64,000 nucleotides of DNA from VXYL01 sp965116345 (GCA_965116345.1 OZ220680.1:3906001-3970000); one strand, 5' to 3'; counted from the stretch's first letter, positions 18,384 through 27,180 are shown. Notes: generated by a model from the sequence alone, not told the origin. Translations and numbers: made by a program.

Positions 18384-19138
18384 AGGTGTCCGTCGTTGTC
18401 CCGGTCTTCAATGATCGTCGCGTGGAGAGGGCGCTGGAATCGGTCCTGTCGCAACGACACGACCATGCAATGGAACTCGTCGTGGTCGATGCGGGCTCCA
18501 CCGATGGGACCCTAGAGGTCCTCGAACGGTACGCGGATAACATTTCAGTCCTCATCAGTGAGCCGGACAAGGGGATCTTTGACGGCGTCAACAAGGGAAT
18601 CGGCAGAACGACAGGCGATCCCGAGGATGTCGTTCACTACCTGGCCGCTGACGATCAATATGCGGACCCGTTCGTACTGCGTGACGTGACGGAGGTATTG
18701 CTCGAAGCAGAGGATGTCGACGCGTGCTATGGAGACTTGATCTACGTCAACAGGGGAGGCCGGGTCGTTCGACGATGGAATGCCGGGCAGTTCCGTAAGT
18801 GGAAGCTGCATTGGGGCTGGTTGCCACCGCACCTGACGCTTTTCCTGCGTCGTCGGGTCTACGATCAGTTCGGCATGTTCGATCTCCGCTATCGGGTCTC
18901 GTCCGATCAGGACTTCATGCTCCGCCTGCTCTCGGAAGACAGTGTCAGGATGAGGTACCTGCCCCGGGCGTTGGTCAAGATGGCCCCTGGAGGCAACTCG
19001 GGCACCCTTCGCGGCATCTGGCGGGGCAATCTGGAAGCCATTCGAATGCGCCGAGAGCATGGCCAGCCAGTGCCACATCTGGTCGTTCCGCTACGGGTGG
19101 CGAGCAAGATCGTCCAGTTCATGCCTCGGGTTCGTTGA
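18380..19138 (+). CDS. Glycosyltransferase family 2
   Basis: 252 residues from ATG 18380, overlapping the previous stop as ATGA. GT-A fold: VSVVVPVFNDRRVERALESV, ELVVVDAGSTDGT, SEPDKGIFDGVNKGI, and the DXD-like LAADDQYAD. WnTB-like GT2 enzymes with this EPDKGI(Y/F)D motif add sugars to lipid-linked intermediates. It is the last gene before a terminator-like hairpin and so probably ends the main operon. Confidence 0.88.
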   Translation: MKVSVVVPVFNDRRVERALESVLSQRHDHAMELVVVDAGSTDGTLEVLERYADNISVLISEPDKGIFDGVNKGIGRTTGDPEDVVHYLAADDQYADPFVLRDVTEVLLEAEDVDACYGDLIYVNRGGRVVRRWNAGQFRKWKLHWGWLPPHLTLFLRRRVYDQFGMFDLRYRVSSDQDFMLRLLSEDSVRMRYLPRALVKMAPGGNSGTLRGIWRGNLEAIRMRREHGQPVPHLVVPLRVASKIVQFMPRVR

Positions 19139-19148
19139 ATCCGGAGTG

Positions 19149-19190
19149 GCACGTGAAGCTACATGGCCTAGATGTAGCCCCAACGTGCTT
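19149..19190 (+). terminator. Hairpin followed by short T run after the GT2 gene
   Basis: An outer stem GCACGT (19149-19154)/ACGTGC (19183-19188) encloses an inner perfect stem GCTACAT (19158-19164)/ATGTAGC (19172-19178). The hairpin is followed by TTT. It lies 10 bp after the GT2 stop and before the epimerase gene, which has its own Shine-Dalgarno. Confidence 0.55.
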
Positions 19191-19233
19191 TCCTCCTGTG
19201 TAGAGTGGCGCAGTTCGCGCTGAGGAGATCTAC

Positions 19234-20214
19234 TTGGGTTCTCAAGCTATCGTCGTCGCCGGTGGCGGCGGCTTCATCGGCGGTCACTTGGTCGGTGCGC
19301 TGCTGGCCTCAGGCCACCGCGTGCGGAGCGTCGACTGCAAGCAGCTGGCCGACTGGTACCAAGTGCACGACGCCGCCGAGAACATCGTCGCCGATTTGCA
19401 GGGGCTTGACGCCTCCATGGCTGCATGCACGGGTATGGACCAGTGCTTCCAGCTCGCTGCGGACATGGGCGGCATGGGATTCATCGAAAACAACCGGGCC
19501 CTGTGCATGCTCTCTGTACTGATCAACACCCACATGGTGCTGGCGGCTAAGGATCACGGTCTTGAGCGGTTCTTCTACGCGTCCTCCGCGTGCGTCTACA
19601 ACGCCGACAAGCAAAAGGACGAGGATGTGGTGCCGCTACGCGAGGACGACGCGTATCCGGCGATGCCCGAGGACGGCTATGGCTGGGAGAAGCTGTTTTC
19701 GGAACGCATGTGCCGACACTTCCGCGAGGACTTCGGCCTGGCGACGCGGATCGCTCGATACCACAACGTCTACGGTCCCAACGGTACCTGGGAAGGGGGC
19801 CGTGAGAAGGCTCCGGCGGCCATCTGCCGGAAGGTCATCCATGCGAAGGCGACCGGCGACCTCGACATCGAGATCTGGGGCGACGGCCTGCAGACGCGGT
19901 CATTCATGTACATCGACGACTGCGTGAAGGGCACGCTCGACATCATGCGCAGCGAGATCGTGGATCCCATCAACCTGGGTTCTAGCGAGTTGACCACCAT
20001 CAACGGCTTGGTCGACGTGGTCGAGAAGATCGCCGGCGTCAAGCTCCGTCGGCACTACAAGCTCGACGCGCCGAAGGGGGTCAACGGGCGCAACAGCGAC
20101 AATACGTTGATCCAGCGCGAACTCGGCTGGGAACCGTCCATCCGGCTACGCGATGGGCTCGAGCTCACCTATCGCTGGATTCACGACGAGTACATGAGAA
20201 AGTACGGCCCGTAG
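19234..20214 (+). CDS. GDP-mannose 3,5-epimerase-like NAD-dependent epimerase (extended SDR)
   Basis: 326 residues from a TTG preceded by GAGGAG (19222-19227) at six bases. NAD-binding GGGGFIGGHL (10-19), the catalytic SSACVY segment and YGWEK (Tyr149, Lys153) are intact. LAADMGGMGFIENN, then NLGSSELTTINGLVDVVE and GVNGRNSDNTLI, closely follow plant and bacterial GDP-mannose 3,5-epimerases (EC 5.1.3.18). These make GDP-L-galactose and GDP-L-gulose. This is the only nucleotide-sugar enzyme in the locus, suggesting an L-galactose or L-gulose-type residue in the glycan. Confidence 0.85.
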   Translation: MGSQAIVVAGGGGFIGGHLVGALLASGHRVRSVDCKQLADWYQVHDAAENIVADLQGLDASMAACTGMDQCFQLAADMGGMGFIENNRALCMLSVLINTHMVLAAKDHGLERFFYASSACVYNADKQKDEDVVPLREDDAYPAMPEDGYGWEKLFSERMCRHFREDFGLATRIARYHNVYGPNGTWEGGREKAPAAICRKVIHAKATGDLDIEIWGDGLQTRSFMYIDDCVKGTLDIMRSEIVDPINLGSSELTTINGLVDVVEKIAGVKLRRHYKLDAPKGVNGRNSDNTLIQRELGWEPSIRLRDGLELTYRWIHDEYMRKYGP

Positions 20215-20360
20215 AGGCGACCCTTGTGCTCGCCCGCGCCTATCAACAAGCGCGGTTCGTTCTCAGCCACGGGACGACTGCATCGTCACCGTCAGGGCTC
20301 GAGCGGATTCCCTCTACGAATCGGAGCAGTCGCTCGGAGGTTTTGGCGGTGTGTGGCCGT

Positions 20361-20389
20361 TTGACGGATGTGAAGAGCCCCCCTACGAT
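20361..20389 (+). promoter_or_regulatory. Predicted sigma70 promoter for the sulfatase module
   Basis: TTGACG (20361-20366), a 17-bp spacer and TACGAT (20384-20389), about 70 bp before the sulfatase start. It suggests that the last three genes of the locus are transcribed as a separate unit. Confidence 0.55.
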
Positions 20390-20460
20390 ACGGGCACCTC
20401 GCTTGGGGCTGTCCGCTGAGTTCGGCGCCGCCTGCTATTGGAATCTCGGGAGAGCAGTTG

Positions 20461-22209
20461 GTGCCCGGTGCGGGTGGACATGTCAGATTCGGGCTTGCGG
20501 TCTCGTCATCGGGCGCGTTCAAGCTCACCTTCGCGATGCTGCTGATCGTAGCCGCGCTGGGGTTCACCTATACGGGATCCGATAGCAACTTCCCTCCGTT
20601 CGAGTTGCGTGGGGTCCTTCTGCGGGTGATGGCCTTCAGCGGCGTGTTGCTTATCGTGGCTCTCGCACTTCCATGGGGCAGGGGTGTGTCAAATGCGGCA
20701 TTGGCGTTGGCGACGCTGGCGGGCGTGTTCACCGCGTACGTGATCCACACCGAGCTGTCCCATCCATCGAACCTAGTCTGGATGATCGTGACGCTGGCCG
20801 CGTCGTTGCTAGCCCTCTTTACGGCGTTCCGAGTCATCGACGAGCTCAGGTGGGGTGGGCTCGCGCTCATGGTCGCTGCCGCGTTGGCTGTCGTCGCCGC
20901 CGCGTGGCCGGAAGTGGGTCCTGAATTGCAGGCGGGCTTGAGCGCTCGCGGTGGCTTGATCTACGTCGGTAGTCCGGTCATGTGGACTTTGCTGGCGCTG
21001 GGGTGCACCGGTGCCGCGCTCATGCTGTACGTGCTGGCGAGGTTTGTGCCGCCTTTCCGTTGGGGAGGGTTTGCGTTGCTGGCTGCGGCTTCGTCCCTTG
21101 CAGTGTTCGTTCTTGCGATGGGAGCCGAATTCGGCGAGGGCGGCAGCGGCTACTACAGCGAAGGATGGGAAGACCATCCGAACATGCGGTCGGTAGCACT
21201 CAAGGAGACGCCGAACATCTATTTCGTCGGGTTCGACTCGATCATTCCTGTGGAAATCATGCGCAAATACATGGGAATCGAGACCACCGATTTCCATCGG
21301 CTGACGGAACGGGAGCTCCGGCGCTTTAGGAACCTGTTCGCCAACGCGGTTCCGACCCAGTATTCGTTGGGCACGTTGATGTCGCTCGACCAGGACATAT
21401 TCCTGGAGAGTAGACGAGCCGTTGGTCCGCTCGGATACTTCGCGGGCCACGACCTCAGCCCGCTGATCTGGCTATTGAGGCAAAACGGGTACGAAACCAC
21501 TTCGATCTACAACAACGCCACCTTCGGTCACACCCAGGGAGCAGGCATTGACAACTACATCGTCCAGAGGCGGGGAGCGCTCTGCTCACTGCTCGACACC
21601 GAAATCAGGCCATTCGCTTTCTGGGGTTACTGCTGGGGATGGGTACCCGATCCCTGGCATGCGCAAGAACGCCTGTCGGCGGGCGACTTCATCGTCGAGC
21701 GACTTTCCGGTGTGGCGAAGCAAAGGCCCCAGTTCGTGATTGCGCACCTCTGGCTACCGGGTCATACCTCATTGAGGTTCGACTACGACAACAAGCCCGA
21801 CAGGGAGTCTTTTGTTGCGGGGTACGAGAGAAGTAGCAATAACGCGGCCGCTTATCTACGGCGAATCATCGACCACCTAGGAGCCAATGACCCCAGCTCC
21901 ATCCTGTTCGTCTATGGCGACCACGGGGCATTCCTCTCTCAAGGGCTAGATGTCGACGACGCCCCAGTGTTCTTCTTGCAAGACCGGTTCGGAATCCTGG
22001 GCGGAGTGTACCCGCGCGACAGGTGCGCGCCGGAGTTGGACGAGGCAGAGGGCAAGGGCTACATGACTTCGCTGGATGTGGTGCATGCGATAATCGAATG
22101 TTTGTCGGACGGGCAGAGTCCCCTCCTTGAGCCAAGGCACGACAGGTTCTGGACTCCCTCCCTTCGCGAAGACCACTCGTACGACTACAAGGACTTTCTG
22201 TATGAGTAG
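20461..22209 (+). CDS. Membrane sulfatase/alkaline-phosphatase-fold protein (LtaS/EptA-like)
   Basis: 582 residues from GTG 20461 (GGGAGAG six bases upstream); TTG 20458 is adjacent. The first 230 residues hold about seven membrane segments. The C-terminal 350 form a periplasmic sulfatase-type domain: NIYFVGFDS (metal Asp), NAVPTQYSLGTLMSL (candidate Thr/Ser nucleophile), HLWLPGHTSL and FVYGDHGAF (metal Asp-His). The topology fits transferases that put phosphoethanolamine, phosphoglycerol or similar groups on envelope glycans, though hydrolysis is possible. It overlaps the small gene that follows. Confidence 0.75.
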   Translation: MPGAGGHVRFGLAVSSSGAFKLTFAMLLIVAALGFTYTGSDSNFPPFELRGVLLRVMAFSGVLLIVALALPWGRGVSNAALALATLAGVFTAYVIHTELSHPSNLVWMIVTLAASLLALFTAFRVIDELRWGGLALMVAAALAVVAAAWPEVGPELQAGLSARGGLIYVGSPVMWTLLALGCTGAALMLYVLARFVPPFRWGGFALLAAASSLAVFVLAMGAEFGEGGSGYYSEGWEDHPNMRSVALKETPNIYFVGFDSIIPVEIMRKYMGIETTDFHRLTERELRRFRNLFANAVPTQYSLGTLMSLDQDIFLESRRAVGPLGYFAGHDLSPLIWLLRQNGYETTSIYNNATFGHTQGAGIDNYIVQRRGALCSLLDTEIRPFAFWGYCWGWVPDPWHAQERLSAGDFIVERLSGVAKQRPQFVIAHLWLPGHTSLRFDYDNKPDRESFVAGYERSSNNAAAYLRRIIDHLGANDPSSILFVYGDHGAFLSQGLDVDDAPVFFLQDRFGILGGVYPRDRCAPELDEAEGKGYMTSLDVVHAIIECLSDGQSPLLEPRHDRFWTPSLREDHSYDYKDFLYE

Positions 22210-22519
22210 CCCCCTGACTCTGGTTTTGGCTTCGGCCTGCGCATGGCCGCTGGCCACGTTTGCGTGCGGTGGCCCCGAGGTTACGTTGGCCGCGGCAGGG
22301 GACGTCGAGGTCTCCCTCGCCTACATCGACCCCGGGGTGGCGGGATTCGTCATCGTCGCCGTGCTCGGGTTCATATCCTCCATGGGATACCTGGCACGGT
22401 CATACCTCGCACGGGTGAAGCAGTGGCTTTTCGGACACGACAAGTCTGGCACGGATGGCGATGCCGACGGCGAGGTCACCGAGGAACGCGATGCCGACAG
22501 CAAGGCGGAAAATTGCTGA
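22202..22519 (+). CDS. Small YIDPG-motif membrane protein
   Basis: 105 residues, starting 8 bases inside the previous gene. An N-terminal signal-like stretch ends near TFACGG. It is followed by the motif SLAYIDPGVAGFVIVAVLGF, a single transmembrane helix, then basic RSYLARVKQWLFG and an acidic tail. Short proteins with a YIDPG start and one helix are found beside sulfatase-fold and NoeA-like genes in glycan loci. Their function is not known to me. Overlap on both sides argues for strict coexpression. Confidence 0.65.
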   Translation: MSSPLTLVLASACAWPLATFACGGPEVTLAAAGDVEVSLAYIDPGVAGFVIVAVLGFISSMGYLARSYLARVKQWLFGHDKSGTDGDADGEVTEERDADSKAENC

Positions 22520-23946
22520 GCGCGGACGGTGGGTCCTTTAGGGACCCTTCCGGGCAGGTCTACCTGCTAGGGCAGGACGAAGCCGGACGACGGCGCGTAG
22601 TCCGCGGACTGACAGCACCGGCGGCAGCCACGGTCAGGAAGCTACTGGCAGAGCCTTTCTTCAGCCAACTGCTCGCAGACGGCGATGTGGTGAATACGCG
22701 CTTCCTATGCCCCAATGACCCGGTTGGTGCGGATGTCGTGGATCGGGGCTGGGCGTCAGTCTTGGAACACGACTCGGTCGATTTCCTGACCTGGCCCTAC
22801 GAGTGGCCCTTCTCGATGCTCAAGGACGCGGCGCTCCTGCAACTCCACCTGTTGGAAACGTGTGCGCGAGCCGGCTGGCTACTCAAGGATGCCACCCCGT
22901 TCAACATTCAATGGGTCGGTACCAAGCCGGTCTTCATAGACATTCCCTCGTTCGTCCCGCGGGAGGACGGCGAATACTGGCAAGGCTACCGGCAGTTCTG
23001 CTCGATGTTCCTGATCCCGCTGATGCTCTCGGCGCATCTCGGCATACCGTATCAGCCGCTGCTGCGCTCGAGCCTGGAGGGAATCCCGCCCGAAGAGGCG
23101 GCGAGGTACTTCTATGGGCTGCGGCGGTTCAAGAGGGGTGTGCCCTCGCACGTCTGGTTCCCGGCAAGGGTCGAGGGATGGATGCGGAGTCGAGGCGGTG
23201 CGAATCGACCATCTGGTTCGGGAGGGAGACAATCCGAGACAGCGCTCCTAGCGTTGTTGGACAACTTGCGTCGTCTCGTGACAAGACTGTCCCCTGGTCG
23301 GGCGTCCTCGTCCGTCTGGGCACGATACTCGCAGACACATTCGTACGAAGAGCATGACTTCAAGCGGAAGACCGCGTTCGTGGAGAAGCACGTTTCCGCA
23401 CGCCGGCCGCGTCTGCTATGGGATCTGGGAGCGAACACCGGGACGTTCTCTCGCATCGCAGCGCGACACTCGGAGATCGTGGTCGCGGTGGATGGCGATC
23501 ATGAAGCGGCGGATGTTCTCTACCGCGAAGCGCGTGAAGGTGATGAGCCCAATATCATTCCGCTCGTCATGGACTTGGCGAATCCGTCGCCCGGCCAAGG
23601 CTGGTCGGGACGCGAGCGGTCACCCTTCGTGGAGAGGCGAAGTCCCGACATGGCACTGTGCCTCGCGCTCATCCACCACCTGCGAGTCTCGGCGAACGTA
23701 CCGATCTCTCTTCTTGTCGTGTGGCTACGCAGCTTGGGTGCCGCGGTCATTGTCGAGTTCATCGGCCGCGACGACGAGATGTTCGCCACGCTGGCCGAGA
23801 ATAAGCGCGAGGACTATGCGGACTACACCGCGGAGAACTTCCAGTCGGAGGTAGAGAGACATTTCACGATCGGGGACAGGATGCGTTTGAAGGAAGGGAA
23901 GCGGGAGATGCTGCTGCTGGAACCAAAGCCGCTGCCACTCACGTAG
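22513..23946 (+). CDS. NoeA-like two-part protein: kinase-like N-terminus and class I methyltransferase C-terminus
   Basis: About 477 residues from TTG 22513, overlapping the previous stop. The N-terminal half has GWLLKDATPFNIQWVGTKP and FIDIPSFVPREDGEYWQGYR, resembling the DxxxxN and D(I/F)xS elements of kinase-like folds. The C-terminal half has RLLWDLGANTGTFSRIAA, a SAM motif I, then VAVDGDHEAADVL and LALIHHLRVS. This two-part layout resembles nodulation protein NoeA and relatives. The target is probably a glycan or its lipid carrier, by inference from context only. Confidence 0.7.
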   Translation: MLSADGGSFRDPSGQVYLLGQDEAGRRRVVRGLTAPAAATVRKLLAEPFFSQLLADGDVVNTRFLCPNDPVGADVVDRGWASVLEHDSVDFLTWPYEWPFSMLKDAALLQLHLLETCARAGWLLKDATPFNIQWVGTKPVFIDIPSFVPREDGEYWQGYRQFCSMFLIPLMLSAHLGIPYQPLLRSSLEGIPPEEAARYFYGLRRFKRGVPSHVWFPARVEGWMRSRGGANRPSGSGGRQSETALLALLDNLRRLVTRLSPGRASSSVWARYSQTHSYEEHDFKRKTAFVEKHVSARRPRLLWDLGANTGTFSRIAARHSEIVVAVDGDHEAADVLYREAREGDEPNIIPLVMDLANPSPGQGWSGRERSPFVERRSPDMALCLALIHHLRVSANVPISLLVVWLRSLGAAVIVEFIGRDDEMFATLAENKREDYADYTAENFQSEVERHFTIGDRMRLKEGKREMLLLEPKPLPLT

Positions 23947-24014
23947 ATCCCGACGTGCTGCAGATGGCGGCGGGTGCGGCCGAATCGGGCAAGGAGGCGT
24001 GCCCAGTGACCGCC

Positions 24015-25034
24015 TCAAGCCATCCGTGACACCGCGAACGCCGCCAGCGATTCCAGGGCGTCCCGGTAGGGGCTCGGTGGCAGGGCCAGCGTCTCCTCCA
24101 TCGCCCGGTCCGCCGCCTCCAGGGCACGCGACTTGGTGTAGGCGAGGCCGTCGCTGCGCTGCACGGCATCGGCGACCTGCGGGAAGTCGGTGGACGAGCG
24201 GGCGACGATGGCTTGGCGCACGAGGGCCGCATCCGTTGCGCTACCGTTTGCCATGGTGTGGATCAGTGGCAGAGTCACCTTGCCCTCTGCCAGATCGTCG
24301 CCCGGGTCCTTGCCCATCACGCGGCCGTCGCCGGCGTAGTCCAGCCAGTCGTCGACGAGCTGGTAGGCCATGCCGAAGTGCAGACCGTAGCGGCGCAGGG
24401 CGTCGATCAGGTCGGGCTCGTCGCAACACAACACCGCACCCGTGTGTGCGGCGGCCTGGAACAGCATGGCGGTCTTGCGGCGCACGACATCGAGGTATTC
24501 GGCCTCGGTCACGTCGCTGCGCCCGATGTTGGCGAGTTGCATGACCTCGCCCTCGGCGATGACGTTCGTGGCGTCGCTGATGATCGCCATGATGTCCAGG
24601 CTGTCGAGCTCCACCATGAGTTGGAACCCGCGCGAGTAGAGGAAGTCGCCGACCAACACGCTCGGTGCGTTGCCCCACAGGGCGTTGGCGGTGGGGCGGC
24701 CGCGGCGGCGAGCGCTCTTGTCGACCACGTCATCGTGCAAGAGGGTCGCGGTGTGCAGGAATTCGATGACGGCGGCCAGGCGGATGTGGTCGTCGCCGTG
24801 CTGATCGAAGGCCCGCGCGGTCAACAGGACGATCAGCGGTCTGAGGCGCTTGCCGCCGGCTTCAACGATGTAGCGGCCGATCTCCTCGACTAGGTGGACG
24901 CCCGAGCACAACTGCCTTGGAATCAATCGGTTGACGCGTTCAAAATCGGCTCCGACGAGGCCGAAGATGGCCGAGAGTCCCGTTCTCGGGAGACTCGGCA
25001 GGGCGGTCTGGGCGGCGGCTGAGTGTGGGGCCAT
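24015..25034 (-). CDS. ispB: Octaprenyl-diphosphate synthase (polyprenyl synthetase)
   Basis: 339 residues. First aspartate-rich motif LLHDDVVD (98-105), GGKRLRP upstream for IPP binding, and second motif QLVDDWLDYAGD. It elongates allylic diphosphates to the side chain of ubiquinone. It is divergent from rplU-rpmA-obg, the standard gammaproteobacterial arrangement, which supports IspB over other prenyl synthases. A long N-terminal extension of about 20 residues precedes the conserved start. Confidence 0.93.
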   Translation of the reverse strand: MAPHSAAAQTALPSLPRTGLSAIFGLVGADFERVNRLIPRQLCSGVHLVEEIGRYIVEAGGKRLRPLIVLLTARAFDQHGDDHIRLAAVIEFLHTATLLHDDVVDKSARRRGRPTANALWGNAPSVLVGDFLYSRGFQLMVELDSLDIMAIISDATNVIAEGEVMQLANIGRSDVTEAEYLDVVRRKTAMLFQAAAHTGAVLCCDEPDLIDALRRYGLHFGMAYQLVDDWLDYAGDGRVMGKDPGDDLAEGKVTLPLIHTMANGSATDAALVRQAIVARSSTDFPQVADAVQRSDGLAYTKSRALEAADRAMEETLALPPSPYRDALESLAAFAVSRMA

Positions 25035-25156
25035 GTTCTTGGGCGTACGATGTCCTTCGTGTCGGTCCGAGTCCTGCGTCGGAGGATCGGCAAGTATTGG
25101 TTGAACGGCCCTCGCGAGGGGTTGTTCGAGTGGCTATCCCACGTGGTCTCGCCGCG

Positions 25157-25184
25157 TTGTCATCGCCGCGTGCAGTCCTATAGA
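25157..25184 (+). promoter_or_regulatory. Predicted promoter of rplU-rpmA-obg
   Basis: TTGTCA (25157-25162), 16-bp spacer, TATAGA (25179-25184), followed by a GC-rich discriminator ACGCGC as in growth-rate-controlled ribosomal promoters. About 120 bp of leader separate it from rplU, room for a 5' structure, though I see no clear one. Confidence 0.65.
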
Positions 25185-25308
25185 ATGACGCGCTTTTTGT
25201 ACGACCGTCGGGCCGATGGCCGCATTGTAGTACACCTTTGGCGGCGGCCGGATGGACGGTCGAAGTCCAAGCGGTCGGCCTCTTGAGCGACGGGTGAGGA
25301 ACGGATTC

Positions 25309-25620
25309 ATGTTCGCGGTATTCGAGAGTGGTGGCAAGCAGCACCGGGTTGTCGAGGGCGAGGTGGTGCGCCTCGAGCGCCTCGACGGCGAGCCAGGCGA
25401 CAACATCGTCTTTGATCGCGTGTTGATGATCGCCGAGGGTGATGACGTCGCCATCGGTGAGCCGCTCGTCGAGGGCGGCAGCGTCACCGGCGAAGTCGTG
25501 AGCCAGGGGCGCGGCAAGAAGATCACCGTGATCAAGTTCAAGCGGCGCAAGAACTACCTGCGCAAGAAGGGCCATCGCCAGGCCTTCACGGACGTGAGAA
25601 TCACGGCGATCAGTCGCTAA
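25309..25620 (+). CDS. rplU: 50S ribosomal protein L21
   Basis: 103 residues, the usual length. FAVFESGGKQHRVVEGEVVR at the start and KRRKNYLRKKGHRQAFTDV near the end are diagnostic L21 signatures. It binds 23S rRNA with L20. First gene of rplU-rpmA-obg; ATG 25309 is the only start that fits the family. Confidence 0.97.
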   Translation: MFAVFESGGKQHRVVEGEVVRLERLDGEPGDNIVFDRVLMIAEGDDVAIGEPLVEGGSVTGEVVSQGRGKKITVIKFKRRKNYLRKKGHRQAFTDVRITAISR

Positions 25621-25647
25621 CGCACGCTCGAGCAGAGGAAGACCGGT

Positions 25648-25920
25648 ATGGCACACAAGAAGGCAGGCGGCAGCACACGCAACGGGCGCGACTCACAGTC
25701 CAAGCGTCTCGGCGTGAAGAAGTTCGGCGGCGAGCGCGTTGTCGCGGGCAACATCCTGGTCCGTCAGCGCGGTACGAAGTTCCATCCTGGTGACAACGTC
25801 GGCTGCGGTCGCGACCACACGCTGTTCGCAACCGCCGACGGCGTGGTCCAGTTCGAGGCCCGAGGAGCACCGGTACGCAGGTACGTTCGCGTCATGCCCC
25901 CCGAGGCCGCAGCCCCTTAA
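25648..25920 (+). CDS. rpmA: 50S ribosomal protein L27
   Basis: 90 residues. AHKKAGGSTRNGRDSQSKRL and GNILVRQRGTKFHPGDNVG are diagnostic. The N-terminal tail reaches the peptidyl-transferase centre. The N-terminus begins directly with MAHKKAGG, so no Firmicutes-type processed extension is present. It lies 27 bp after rplU. Confidence 0.97.
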   Translation: MAHKKAGGSTRNGRDSQSKRLGVKKFGGERVVAGNILVRQRGTKFHPGDNVGCGRDHTLFATADGVVQFEARGAPVRRYVRVMPPEAAAP

Positions 25921-25935
25921 GTACGACCGCGCGTC

Positions 25936-25962
25936 GCACCGGCGCGATGTGGTCGCCGGTGC
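25936..25962. repeat. Hairpin sharing a 19-mer with 48558-48576
   Basis: GCACCGGCG (25936-25944) and CGCCGGTGC (25954-25962) form a perfect 9-bp stem between rpmA and obg. Bases 25939-25957 are identical to 48558-48576, where a different 9-bp stem forms around the same core. Likely a small dispersed repeat. Confidence 0.6.
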
Positions 25963-26040
25963 CGACAACCGCACGGAGGACTTCCGAGACGGCGATCGCA
26001 AGGGGATGTACCCACGCGAGCCGTACGGTCGGGCCGACCC

Positions 26041-27180
26041 ATGAAATTCGTCGATGAGGCGTTGATCGAAGTCGAAGCCGGTAAGGGCGGCGACGGCTGC
26101 ATGAGCTTCCACCGCGGTCCGAACCTCCCCAAGGGTGGTCCCGATGGCGGCAACGGGGGCGATGGCGGGACCGTGGAACTCGTCGGCGACGCGGCCCTCA
26201 ACACCTTGGTGGACTTCCGCTTCATGCCGCGTTGCAAGGCCGAGGACGGCCAGTCCGGCGGCGGCCGGGACAAGACCGGCGCCAGCGGCCGGACGTTGAG
26301 CGTCCGCGTACCGGTGGGCACCACGATCATCGACGACGAGACGCGGACGGTGATCGGCGACGTGTCCGACCGCGGCCAGACGGTGACCGTGGCCAGGGGT
26401 GGTCTGCACGGCTTGGGCAACGCCCATTTCAAGTCGAGCACGAATCGCGCGCCGCGGCGGACCACGCCGGGTCGACCGGGGGACCATCGACGTCTGCGCC
26501 TGGAACTCAAGGTCATCGCGGACGTCGGGCTGCTCGGCATGCCGAACGCGGGCAAGTCGACGCTCATCAGCCGGGTGTCCGCGTCGAAACCGAAGATCGC
26601 GGATTATCCGTTCACCACCCTGACGCCCAATCTCGGCGTCGTGCGGGTGGGTCAGGACGCGAGCTTCGTGATGGCGGACATTCCGGGGTTGATCGGCGGC
26701 GCGGCCGAGGGCGCGGGTCTGGGTTTCCGGTTCCTGAAGCACCTTTCCCGAACCCGCCTCCTGCTGCACCTGGTGGACGGCGCGCCGATCGATGGCAGCG
26801 ACCCGGTGGACAACTGCCGACGCATCGAAGCCGAGCTCTTCACCTATAGCGAGGGGTTTCGTGAGCGCCCGGTCTGGACCGTGGTGACGAAAATGGACCT
26901 GCCGATGGCCTCGTCCGTTCCCGAGCGGTTGCTCGAGGCATTCCCGGACCAGCCCTGTCATGCGATCTCCGCGGTGACCGGTGTCGGCGTGGACGACCTC
27001 GCGGGTGCGGTCATGCAGCACGTCAGCGGGTACGGCGAGCGACTTGCGCAGGACGATGGCTTCGCCCGGCGCGAGGCCGATTTGGACAAGCGGATCGGCG
27101 ACGACGTGCTGCGCCATGGGTTGGCCGCGGCCGAGGCCAGGCGCACCCGTCGCGCGAGCGCAAGAGAGGAGGAGGCGTGA
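26041..27180 (+). CDS. obg: Obg/CgtA GTPase
   Basis: 379 residues. The glycine-rich Obg domain (about 1-158) has KGGDGCMSFHRG and GGPDGGNGGDGG. The G domain has GMPNAGKST (G1), DIPGLIGGAAEGAG (G3), TKMDLP (G4, Thr in place of the more common Asn) and SAVTG (G5). It is a ribosome-associated GTPase in 50S assembly and stress signalling. It follows rpmA by 120 bp and overlaps proB by four bases. Confidence 0.96.
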   Translation: MKFVDEALIEVEAGKGGDGCMSFHRGPNLPKGGPDGGNGGDGGTVELVGDAALNTLVDFRFMPRCKAEDGQSGGGRDKTGASGRTLSVRVPVGTTIIDDETRTVIGDVSDRGQTVTVARGGLHGLGNAHFKSSTNRAPRRTTPGRPGDHRRLRLELKVIADVGLLGMPNAGKSTLISRVSASKPKIADYPFTTLTPNLGVVRVGQDASFVMADIPGLIGGAAEGAGLGFRFLKHLSRTRLLLHLVDGAPIDGSDPVDNCRRIEAELFTYSEGFRERPVWTVVTKMDLPMASSVPERLLEAFPDQPCHAISAVTGVGVDDLAGAVMQHVSGYGERLAQDDGFARREADLDKRIGDDVLRHGLAAAEARRTRRASAREEEA

